DNA of 64,000 nt from Lineus longissimus (lineage: Eukaryota; Nemertea; Pilidiophora; Heteronemertea; Lineidae), in the NCBI RefSeq assembly GCF_910592395.1, contig NC_088320.1, positions 7,998,001 through 8,062,000 of the forward strand. Direction: 5' to 3'. This document shows positions 43,501 to 52,801 of the stretch, in pieces. The notes beneath the pieces were generated by a model, which ran no database searches, had not been told where the DNA came from, and was given only the letters and a program-made list of their open reading frames with translations. The position numbers were made by a program, and so were the translations under genes. The first letter of the stretch is position 1. Each line of letters opens with the position of its first letter.

Positions 43501-46500
43501 CTTTGACTTTCAGTATTGGAATGTTCTTGCGCTCGACGGCAGTAACTGGCAGAGGATAGATCTGTTTGACTTCCAGACAGATGTTGAGGGTCCAGTCGTA
43601 GAAAACATATCAAAGCGATGTGGGGGATTCCTGAAGTCACTGAGTCTCCGGGGTTGCCAGAGTATTACTGATGGTGCTTTAAGGTAAGGGTCTTCTTTGC
43701 GTTCGATTTTCTTTTTATGAACCAGGCCTATTGTCTCTAATAAACCTGGCTGTCATCTCTAGTTCCTCCCTTGATTCCCAGAGCCTCGTTTCCTTTGATG
43801 CACCGTGTGGCCATGTGGTCAATCTCTCGATGTTCAGAGTGGGCAGTACTTGAGCGCATGCTCTGGTGTCTGATCTGATGTGTTGCACTGCCACCTTCTG
43901 GACTCGGCCATCTTCATTCTCTCGAGGTGGGCGTTTTAGAAGTCTGCAGTGGCCAGTCCTAAGCCGAAAGATGATAGTCGCCTCTTTTCTGTCCAGTCTA
44001 AGTAAGGTCATAATGAAATTAGTAAAAACCAAGTTGCCTTGCCTGGGAATTGGACAACAGATCATTGGATTGCTGGTCCACTGCTGCACCAACATCAGCA
44101 GCCTAACATAAGTTTGTTCCAGAGGATTTTCAGATCTGTCATCTGTCAGATGTCGGCTAGATGTAGTTATTTGAACTGACATTCTGGGAATCGAGTTCGC
44201 CAAAACCTAATCATTGTTGTCTCTCCGTTGCAGGATATTTGCGCAGCAGTGCCAAAATATTGAATCGTTAAATCTAAATGGATGTAAAAAGATTACAGAT
44301 ATGTGAGTATGCCATTGGCCAAGTTTGGCACTTGAACATGTTGGACATAGCAGTGGTTGTGTAGGAGATAGTCGATGTATTTCATAAATACGATGATGCA
44401 GCATTTTTCATCATGATTTAAATAGTAATAATCTTATATATGTAGCAACTGCAAGGTTGAATGGGGTCATTGTAGCCCCGGTTTATTTGTAGCCACTGCA
44501 TTGTTTGATGCATGGGAATATCAATCAATATCATGGGCAGGGGCTGCAATTAAACCGGGGCTGTAATTACCCCTGCCATTCCTTTATCTCCTGGTTTCGG
44601 GTGCCATATTTGACCATCGTCTTGGAGGAAAAAACCGATGAAGTGGTATTTTAGCGACCACCTCTATAAAACAATTCATATTATTATTGGTGGGGTTGCT
44701 GAAAAGGGGGATTATTTTGGTCACTTTTTATCACTTTTCAACCCAAAAAATAAAACATAGCAAGGGGGTATAGTTTGTTTTTTTTGAATCAGTAAGCTCT
44801 GGTCTTGGGTAAGCTATTGATGCAAAATCATTAATGAGTGATCTCTCGGTTTTTTCCCTTGCAATAAAAATGAAACAATGTCGCTGAAAGTGTTGATGCA
44901 TTTTAGGGAAGGGATTTTGTCACTTTTAGAACTGTAAAACATCTACATTGTAATATTTAACCTGCTTGTCTTGCCTAATAAATTCATGTAATATTTCTTG
45001 TTCTACTTTCAGTACTTGTCAAAGCCTTGGTAAACACTGTAAAAAGTTATCAAGACTCGACGTTGGTTCGTGTCCCTGTGTTACAAGTAATTCCCTCAAA
45101 TACATCAGGTATGTTATTTTGAAAACGATACTGTGAAAACTAAAATGTTCGCAAAGCTAAAAGTTGTTGTTGTTGTGTAGACATCGGAGAAGTGGAGGCT
45201 CTGGATAACTGTGTGGCCCTTCTCCCTCCAACAAGTCCATCAGTGCCACCGGCCCCCTCCGTGTCATGGCTCCTGTTTTCAGTTGTGTGTGTGTGTGTTG
45301 TGTGTAGACATCACAGAAGTGGAGGCTCTGGAAACTCACTGGCCCTCTCCCTCCAACAAGTTCATCAGTTCCACCGGCCCCCTCCGTGTCGTGGCTCCTG
45401 TCTTCAGTTGTTTGTGTGTGTGTTGTCTGTAGACATCAGAGAAGTGGAGGCTCTGGATAACTCACTGGCCCTTCTCCCTCCAACAAGTCCATCAGTGCCA
45501 CCGGCCCCCTTCGTGTCATGGCTCCGGTCTTTAGTTTGTGTAGCCAAATATCTACGGGTCCCTCGCAGTTGACACTTGGCACCGTCTCCTCTCTCTCTGT
45601 GTCCCCCTCTCCAGCATCCTGTCTCGAGTCCATGTAGATGCTGAGTCTAGTTCCACCCGGTGTAGCTGACGTTGCAAGCAGTTAAGGAAACTTTGATAGC
45701 CCCACAGTAGAGCTGCAGTGGACTGGCAATCCAGAGATCTGTGGTTCATATCCTTGTTGAGGCAACTTGATTTGATGGTCCTTCTTTCTTTATAGTATAT
45801 GAGCCAGCATTGGTTACTTGTAAATATGTATTCTATAAATTTCAGTGAAGGTTGTCCCAACCTTGAATTGATCAATGTGTCGTGGTGTCAAGTGACAGAT
45901 AATGGATTGGAGGCATTGTCGAGAGGATGTCCTAAGCTGAAAACATTTATTGGAACAGGATGTTCTCTGGTAGGTTGTCGTGGACATACAGATGATGCAG
46001 TGAGTGCCGTTTGACGGCAAACGGGTCTAAAACGCAGACAGCAAAAGGAGATAATGGCAGAAGTTGATGTACTCGGATTTCATGAAATGAGACTGTAGTG
46101 AAATGAATGAAGTGTCCATCTCAACGCCTGGTTTTGCTGAGATGGGTCACAAATGTGATCTATAAATGCAACTACTGCTGTTGAACTCTTATTTGGTGTC
46201 GGTCTGCTTTGATGGCCAGACAATCTCGTTGATTTTCTGACTATTTCACAAAAGCAGAAGATACTTTTTGTACCTGAATGTTAAGAGTGTCTTTTTATCA
46301 ATTTCCACCCATAACTTTTGCCAGAATAGCAGGCACCTTTAGTGTGAACCTTTTAAGATCTGCCATGTAAGGTGTTGAGATTGTTGTCGTCAAATACCTG
46401 AGTGTGCCTGTTGTTTTTTTCAGGTCACAGACGAGGGTATCTGTAGTTTAGCAAAAACTTGCTCTGAGTTGTCATCATTAAATCTCCAAAGTTGTAGTGT

Positions 46501-46773
46501 AAGTACTTGCTTTCTTTTTTGTCCCCCGTCGCTCGGCATGACAAAGGGGGACCTGAAAATACCCTTCGTCCGCCAGTCCGTCCGGCCTCTTGTGAGGGTG
46601 ATATCTTGAGAAGTCCACGACGTAGCAAAGCCAAATTTGGTGTGTGGGTACCTATAGGATTAAGTAAGAACCGTCGAAAAGTAGGTCACCGTGTCAAAGT
46701 CCAAGATGGCTGCCGCCTTGCGTGTTGAAGTCTTGCGAGTGCATTTGTGAGCGCAATATCTGGAGAAGTCGGC

Positions 46774-46813
<40 letters not shown>

Positions 46814-49800
46814 GTTTTTCAGGCTATTACAGATGAGGCTGTTCATCATCTGAGTGATCACTGTCACAATCTCTCCTCCCTGTGCGTGTCTGGTTGTCCT
46901 CATCTCACCGATGCCACCCTTGTTTCTCTTAGCCATGGATGTCTTTCTCTTAAGTGAGTATAACTCTCCACTGGCTTCCGATACCATATCGTATCGATTT
47001 CAAGGTTTTACTCATGGTGTTCAAAGCCAAAAACAACATGGCTCCATCATATATCTCGGACATCCTGCCATCGTATGTCCCAGGGCGATCCCCGAGATCG
47101 GATAACCAAGAGTTGTTGGTGACTCCCAGGTATCGCCTTGGGACATTTGGTGGCAGAAGCTTTACAGTTTATGCCAGCAAATTATGGAACTCGCTGGACA
47201 CTAACACCCGCAACAGCTCCACCGTCAGCGAGTTCAAAAGAAGATTAAAAACCAAACTATTTAAACAGTGTTTTTGTTAAGCGCAGCTGAGCAATTTTTC
47301 TAATTGGATTTTGCGCTATATAAATGCTATTTGTATGTTGTATGTATGTTTACACCACCCACAGTCAGATCCAGTCGCCAACTTGCAGACAATTTTTTAG
47401 CACCATTATTTGTTGGTGGGTAATGCTGTGCACACAAATTGCTGAAATTAAATTTGTGGCTGGGAAAAATTTCCAATTCAGTATTCTGCAATAATCCTTC
47501 GACAGTAATTATTTCCGATATGTGAGTAATTAAATTGGAAACTGTTTCATCGATCTGTGACCTCTCATTACATCTGGAAATTGTGTACCAACTTCTCCCG
47601 ATGGTGGTGCTGATTCGAAGGTGTATTGGAGGACACAGTTGTAGTGACCAACTAAAATTTACAGTACGTCGCTTCTTCCTTTTCAGAACTTTGGAAGTAG
47701 CCGGTTGTTCACAGTTCACTGATAATGGTTTCCAAGCTTTGGCCCGGGTGAGTTGGTCCTCGTCATAATTTGGTAATCCGCTCACAGAACTGATGCCATA
47801 TTTTTGATTCTATCAAAAAGTATTTTATCCCTAATTGTTTGTGCTAACAGATGAGAACAGCCATACTGAAGAGCTTCTCTCCACCAACGAAAATTTGTAA
47901 ATAAAAATGTAAATTTGTTAAATTTTCATTCTTATCCCTTAAAGGGACAATATAGGCAGCAGCTAGGCAGGCAAGATAAAGTTACACGAAGTCGTCAATA
48001 GGGGTCTCTCACATCTCACAGTGTGCGAAATGATTCATGCTTGTACGAGGAATATATTCAGTGCTTAATCTGACATGACCCAGGGCCCTTACTGTGTATA
48101 TTAGTCACCTGAAAATGGCCAAATTAGCCCCTCTGCTCCTGCCTATAGTCTGCATTTTGTCGTTTTGTGCTCTGGGAAACTGTGAGCTGACCCAGAATTC
48201 CCACAACTCACTTTTTTAACAAATTTACAAAAAAATTATTTCGAAAAAACAAATTTGATATGTTGTATTTGATTAAATCAATCAGACTACATGTAAACAT
48301 TTCCAGAAAGCTCATTCAATCTTCAAAAAAAAATGTTGTAATTAGCGAATTGACATTAGTTCCTGCCAGAATGATCTGAGTACAAAGTGATGTCATAGCT
48401 GGGTTTAGGAGTGGTAAGAACAGGAAATTTGAAAAACGCGTCTATATGCGCTGTTGGGCATTTAAGGGTTAACTGGTTAACCTGCCATCGACCATACTGG
48501 TTGGTCTGACGCATTCAAATCCCAAGCCTGGAAAAACCAGAGTGGAGTGGAGCCAGAGTTAAAGGCCTACGCCGTTCATTAAAAAGTTTTAAATTTGTAA
48601 TTGAATTTGAAAATTTTCCATTGGGTAAATACATACTGAATATGATTTTCAGCATTGCCTTTCTGTAGTCAGATATACAAATACTATAAATACAAAGTTT
48701 CAACAAATTTGTATTAATAATAACTGCACTACGGCATTGTGTATTAGTGGATTTCTATTTAAAACTGGACCACAAGTAATTACGAACGGCGTACCCCTTT
48801 AAGGGCCTGTGATTTGTTGTCATCACTTACAGTCTCTGTATGATTCAATGTTTCTTTCAGAGTTGCCACCTTTTAGAACGAATGGATTTGGAAGAATGTG
48901 TACTGGTAAGTCAGCCTATTACCTGTTGTGTAACTTCCTACATTTCAAAAGAGACAGCCTCGTACCTGTAACTTCCTACATTTCAAAAAGAGACAGCTTG
49001 GTACCTGTAACTTTCTACATTTCAAAAGAGACAGCTTGCTACCTGTAACTTCCGACACTTCAAAAGAGACAGCACTGTACCTGTAACTTCCTACGTTTCA
49101 AAATGGAAAGCTTGGTACCTGTAACTTCCTACATTCCAAAAGAGACAGCTTGGTACCTGTAACTTTCTACTTTGCAAAATAGAAAGCTTGGTACCATTAA
49201 CTTTCTACATTTCAAAAGAGACACCTTGGTACCTGTAACTTCCTACATTTTAAAAGAGAAAGCTTGGTACCTGTAACTTCCTACATTCCAAAAGAGACCA
49301 CTGTACCTGTAACTTCCTACATTTCAAAAGAGACAGCACTGTACCTGTAACTTCCTACATTTCAGAAGAGAAAGCTTGGTACCTGTAACTTCCTACATTT
49401 CAAGAGACAGCACTGTACCTGTAACTTCCTACATTTCACAAGAGAAAGCTTGGTACCTGTAACTTCCTACATTTCAAAAGAGACGGTGTCGTACCTGTAA
49501 TGTAATTCTTACATTTCAAAAAAAGACAGCCTTGTACCTGTTAACATTTCAAAAGAGCCTGGTACCTGTATTACAATCTCAAATTGATGTTTCCCATTAC
49601 AGATGACCGATGCGACTCTTGGGCATCTTGCTATGCATTGTCCAAGATTATCAAAACTCGTAAGTAGGCTAACCTGAAAGATAACTCAGTGGGATCGTTT
49701 TACTTGAGCCGAATATGGCTTGCGAACCCAGAGAATTGAAATATACCCAGACTTGTTTGTTCAAGACATGTTTTGTCACAAGCAGTTTATGATATTAATT

Positions 49801-50966
49801 ATTCTCAACTAAAAAGTAATTGAAAATCAGAGATAAGCAAACTGGAGAATGAGGATAGGAAATAAGTATCTAACTTCATCTATTTCAGGAATTAGAAAAA
49901 TGTGCGCTGTCGATCAGTAGGATGATAAGATGATTTCATGTTGTACAAATTTGTGGCTTATTTTCAGAGCCTATCTCACTGTGAATTGATAACCGACGAA
50001 GGCATTCGCCACCTGGGCAGTAGCCACTGTGGAATGGAAGAACTGACGGTACTGGAGCTGGACAACTGTCCTCTCATCACCGACGCTTCTTTAGAGCATT
50101 TAATGGGCTGTGCAAGTTTGGAGAGGATAGAACTGTATGACTGTCAGCTGATCACACGTGCTGGCATTAGGAGACTACGGGTATGTATCCCTGTCTATTT
50201 CCATGTGTTGTTGCCTTGTGAATGATATTTAGTGAGTGGTAAGCAGCAGTAGCCTAATTGGGATGTGTGCGGCCAATTTGTCACTACTCCCTCCCCTTGT
50301 ACCTATGTAAACACATCTCGTCTTTTTCATTCTATGGTAGGGGGTTCAGGGGTGCTCCCCCGACCTAAAGGGGGGCGCACTAAGTCCTTGACTTTTCATA
50401 TTAGGGCTGTAGCAAAATTAAAGTGAAGCCAACAGAAGCGAAAAATGTTCGTTTTGGGGGAGTGGGGTCAGGGGGTCAATGTATACAAAAAAAGCCTCAG
50501 CCCCCACATTGCTCCACCCTTGCAGTTTGGGTGAGACAACCAATACCTCCAGTGAGGTATCGATTCCTTAAACTAAGTAAAGAAGTAGGTCTTTTAGCGA
50601 TTGTTCCAATCGATTTACTGAAACGGAGACGGATTTTGCGTGCTTTGTCGTCAAAGGATAATACCGTTGTGACTGACGGGGCGTCAGATCGGGTTGAGTA
50701 CCGTTGCAGTGTTCTTTACGTCCTGACGTCTCCACCTTGTTGGAGAGACGTCTGGTGTCCCTTATGTTGTCACCTGTGGTGGTTGTGACGGCCCCAATCG
50801 ATTTACTGCTAACATACATCTATCCTAACTGCTAAGGCCTGTTTCGTTGCGTTTTCAGAATCATCTACCAGAGTTGAAAGTTCATGCGTACTTCGCACCA
50901 GTCACGCCACCACCATCAGTCGGAGGCGGACGACAAAAATACTGCCGGTGTTGTACGATTATTTGA
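40577..50966 (+). CDS. FBXL20: F-box/LRR protein, FBXL2/FBXL20 type, 13 exons (5' exon missing)
   Basis: Substrate-recognition subunit of SCF ubiquitin ligases; binds SKP1 through the F-box. Exons: 40577-40641 (or from 40568), 42418-42472, 43514-43683, 44234-44302, 45013-45108, 45846-45969, 46424-46498, 46823-46953, 47687-47747, 48861-48905, 49603-49659, 49968-50180, 50859-50966. All have GT-AG borders and matching phases, giving 422 residues without the first exon (human FBXL2 423, FBXL20 436). The F-box is LPKELLLRIFSFLDVVTLCR. About eleven Cys-containing LRRs follow, such as LSLRGCQSITDGAL, LNLNGCKKITD, LEVAGCSQFTD and LSLSHCELITDEGIRHLG. The end HAYFAPVTPPPSVGG...CRCCTII is the family signature, and the last four residues CTII form a CaaX box for prenylation and membrane attachment. 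Vertebrate FBXL2 and FBXL20 are paralogues, so this may be their single ancestor-type gene. Confidence 0.93.
40652..40760. repeat. Dispersed repeat next to FBXL exon donor
   Basis: CCTCAATGTAATTGACATTG...TTGACGAAAAGTACAGCGTGCATTT recurs at 53990-54090 with about 80% identity by eye. It starts only ~10 bp after the exon ending at 40641. Nature unknown. Confidence 0.55.
41744..41862. repeat. Hairpin element with GGGGTAATTGTAGCCCC ends, copy 1
   Basis: GGGGTAATTGTAGCCCCGGT pairs with ACTGGGGCTACAACGACCCC across about 115 bp. The interior contains ATTGATTGATAT-CCCCATGCATCA. A second copy in reverse orientation is at 44462-44582. Both sit in FBXL introns. Confidence 0.65.
42734..42751. repeat. 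Poly-G tract
   Basis: A run of about 17 G in the FBXL intron between the second and third listed exons. Confidence 0.8.
43016..43252. mobile_element. 'TACGCCGTTCG' MITE, copy in FBXL intron
   Basis: Ends ATGCCATTCGTTAAAATTTC and TATGAATGGCGTACCCCTTA. The interior landmarks GTAAATACATACTAAATATA and CACTACGGCATTGTGTATTA match the copy at 8018. Confidence 0.65.
43270..43352. repeat. Three ~27-bp tandem repeats
   Basis: GCATTTCGGCCCACGGTGGG occurs three times with the spacer CGGATGT. Each unit is itself palindromic (GCCCACGGTGGGC). Confidence 0.85.
43740..44205 (-). pseudogene. Remnant of a LINE C-terminal region (copy B)
   Basis: Minus-strand frame encodes LLRLDRKEATIIFRLRTGHC, VAVQHIRSDTRACAQVLP and SREELEMTARFI, the same LINE tail as copy A at 860-1140 but better preserved. 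It sits in an FBXL intron, opposite to the host gene. Confidence 0.6.
44462..44582. repeat. Hairpin element with GGGGTNATTGTAGCCCC ends, copy 2
   Basis: GGGGTCATTGTAGCCCCGGT pairs with ACCGGGGCTGTAATTACCCC. Inverse orientation relative to the copy at 41744. In an FBXL intron. Confidence 0.65.
45176..45530. repeat. Three ~125-bp tandem repeats in FBXL intron
   Basis: Each unit contains GTAGACATC.GAGAAGTGGA, CTCCCTCCAACAAG and CCACCGGCCCCCTYCGTGTC, followed by a GT-rich run (GTGTGTGTGTTGTGTGTAG). The open frames here come from the repeat. Confidence 0.85.
45700..45770 (+). repeat. tRNA-derived SINE-like fragment
   Basis: GTAGAGCTGCAGTGGACTGG then CAATCCAGAGATCTGTGGTTCATATCC resembles a tRNA A-box, anticodon arm and mutated B-box at normal spacing. 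Not a functional tRNA because the acceptor stem cannot be formed. Confidence 0.45.
46773..46811. repeat. (GAT)n microsatellite at FBXL splice acceptor
   Basis: Thirteen GAT units end 11 bases before the acceptor AG at 46821-46822, so the branch-point region of the exon at 46823 lies in or before the repeat. Confidence 0.85.
46955..47345 (+). pseudogene. 3' fragment of a CR1/L2-like LINE in FBXL intron
   Basis: Encodes LHWLPIPYRIDFKVLLMVFK, NNMAPSYISDILPSYVPG, FGGRSFTVYASKLWNSL and SEFKRRLKTKLFKQCF, the classical end of CR1/Jockey-group RT proteins, in one intact frame. The 3' UTR ends TTTTGCGCTATATAAATGCT with a TTGTATG tail, which marks the true 3' end. Inserted in the same sense as the host gene, a few bases after the exon ending at 46953. 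Confidence 0.8.
47939..48165. mobile_element. TTAA-flanked MITE (AAGGGACAATATAGGCAG), copy 1
   Basis: Begins TTAAAGGGACAATATAGGCA (47939) and ends GCTCCTGCCTATAGTCTGC. The interior is the reverse complement of the element at 63139-63360 (CACAGTGTGCGAAATGATTC, TGACCCAGGGCCCTTACTGT). Confidence 0.6.
48562..48800. mobile_element. 'TACGCCGTTCG' MITE, copy in FBXL intron
   Basis: Best-preserved copy: TTAAAGGCCTACGCCGTTCA at the left, GAACGGCGTACCCCTTTAA at the right, about 235 bp, flanked by TTAA or TTA. It lies just upstream of the acceptor of the exon at 48861. Confidence 0.7.
48915..49575. repeat. ~38-bp minisatellite, ~17 copies, in FBXL intron
   Basis: Unit TGTAACTTCCTACATTTCAA then AAGAGACAGCTTGGTACC. 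It fills nearly the whole intron between the exons ending at 48905 and starting at 49603, beginning within ~10 bp of the donor. Many units carry a KpnI-like GGTACC. Confidence 0.9.
49887..49925 (+). other. Possible decayed LRR exon in FBXL intron
   Basis: After a good acceptor (CATCTATTTCAG) the frame reads ELEKCALSISR, which looks like the core of a Cys-type LRR (compare MDLEECVL in the exon at 48861). No GT donor follows (CAGTAGGATG), so it is not used as such. Could be chance. Confidence 0.2.
50404..50520. repeat. Half copy of GGGCTGTAGCAAAATTAAAG MITE
   Basis: Matches the left arm of the element at 57245 (GGCTGTAGCAAAATTAAAGT, then GAAGCCAA.AGAA) and the region with CAAAAAAAGCCTCA. The right arm is missing. 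Confidence 0.6.
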
Positions 50967-51976
50967 CGGACATTCTGCGTGAATGTAACACTGAAACTTT
51001 GGAAGTGCATGCTGGGAACAAGTGGACTTGATCTGCTGAGCTGAAGTCTTCGTAGTGTGTGAGCCCCCAAGTTGCCGGCTGCTAGGATCTCCGTTGACGA
51101 GTCGCATGGCATGTTCTGTGAATTTAACAAATGTGTATTTTGTGTAATCAGATTGCACTTTTGGCATATCTGGTGGAACGTCAATGCTCCTTTAGTGTAA
51201 AACACGGACAATAGGAGGAGGAACAGCTTCGATGAATTGACGCTCCACGTGGCTTCAGACTACGCTCTCACATATGGTCTCTGTTATTTTGTAGGCCTAC
51301 GAGCGCATAGTTCTTTACCGTGTGGTTAGATGGCCCTGGAGTACCAGCGTAGAACCGTCAAGTCCGATGGTTGAGTTGGAGAGTGTGGATGGAGCGGTGG
51401 CAGGGCATTGTATGACGTCTAAAAATTGAGTTCTCAATCAGGGGTACCCTCAAAAGTGGGAATTTCCAATGTATTCATTTGTTTCATACCTATATAAAAG
51501 TTTTTATCCTGAACTTTTTTTTCAAACAATCCCCTGACGATCCTAAACACTTTTTCGCTGAACATTTGGACTTCATGGATTTCTCGTCTCACAGCTCACC
51601 AGCACCACCTAATTGCAAGCTAAAGAACTACACACTTATAGGTCTAACGATTAACCGCGACTCTCACATATCTGTGTAGTGGTGAATATCATCAACATAA
51701 TAGCTATAACCGCCGTGGAGAAATGGATCTTGATGTTTATGGCGTGTTTATTCCTGATATTCAAGCGAGGAATGTGTTCAAGGATCACCTTGTGGTGTGT
51801 GTTCAATTTTAAGGATGGTTCAATCTTAAGATTGTGAAAGGGTGCTGTTTATGCAAATTACAGAATTCAACAACCAAGTCATTCGAATTGTCATGACCTC
51901 CTGACGTTAATTTAGTTGGGCAATTTTAAAGGCGGTCCAGCAAGTTTCATCGTACATTTTTCAAGATGAGAGTACG
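50967..51976. other. FBXL 3' UTR and following DNA
   Basis: Directly after the FBXL stop codon. No polyadenylation signal could be assigned with confidence. No further exon or repeat recognised. Confidence 0.5.
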
Positions 51977-52222
51977 TTAACCCTTAACCATGCGGCTGCC
52001 TCCCTCGCGCCGGCACCGTCAATTCTGTCTTATCTTGAGGCTCACGCTTCAGAAGCGGAATTAGTTTCTCCACTTGTTCACACAGATGGCGAGACTCGAT
52101 GCCATCAGCATTCTGTGGCTGAGCATGCCCGTGGTTGTACACTATATGCGTACACTGGTTAGTGGCATTGAGAAAACTCTGGTTGCAATGAGGAGAAGAA
52201 AACTTTGCACGCGAAGGGTTAA
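51977..52222. mobile_element. piggyBac-like MITE with TTAA duplication
   Basis: TTAA (51977-51980) then CCCTTAACCATGCGG at the left; CGCGAAGGG then TTAA (52219-52222) at the right. Terminal repeats are short and imperfect beyond CCCTT. 238 bp. Confidence 0.5.
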
Positions 52223-52608
52223 TGACAGGCAAACCTAAAGTTGTAGTGAAAGACAAATACAAATGTATTCCTTGAACCTTGCAAATGATTTGGGGTCCTT
52301 GAAACTCCCTCGATTTGTCAATGAAGGCTTTTAATTCCCACCTTAGGTTTTACCTGGCAAACCAAAATGATACCTACATGTATACCACAAAACAAGATAT
52401 ATGTGTGCCAGATTCACCACTAGGGGGAGGGGTCAAACATGGATGTCAGCTGAATTTTGCTATGAATGAGGGGGTCAGTGCTTCAACTGTCGGGAGGGTC
52501 AAGACGGTCATAAAGTGGTACCTTGGTTCGAAATCTGGCGAGAGAGTGGTTTACATTTATGCAGAGGAAGATGTCGAGAATTATTGTACACAATTCCCAA
52601 AGGTAGTA

Positions 52609-52801
52609 CAGTGGTGCCTACCATAGCAGACACCCTCTCTATTAAGGACACCCTCTCTATTAAGGACACCCTCTCTATCAAGGACACTATATTTGGTCCA
52701 AAATTGGTCATTTCTATTGAAATTCACCTCAGTAGGCCACGCTTCAATAAAGGACGACATTTGCCACTCGAAATCGTGTCCTTAGTAGAGAGGTTCTGCT
52801 G
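52609..52801. mobile_element. Pogo/Tigger-type MITE with TA duplication, copy 3
   Basis: CAGTGGTGCCTACCATAGCA after TA and AGAGAGGTTCTGCTG before TA. Contains three tandem ACACCCTCTCTATTAAGG units near 52629-52680, more than the other copies. Confidence 0.7.

Noticed and set aside
45192-45572. 126-residue Pro-rich frame
   Set aside because: Runs through the three 125-bp tandem repeats within an FBXL intron; not flanked by exon borders.
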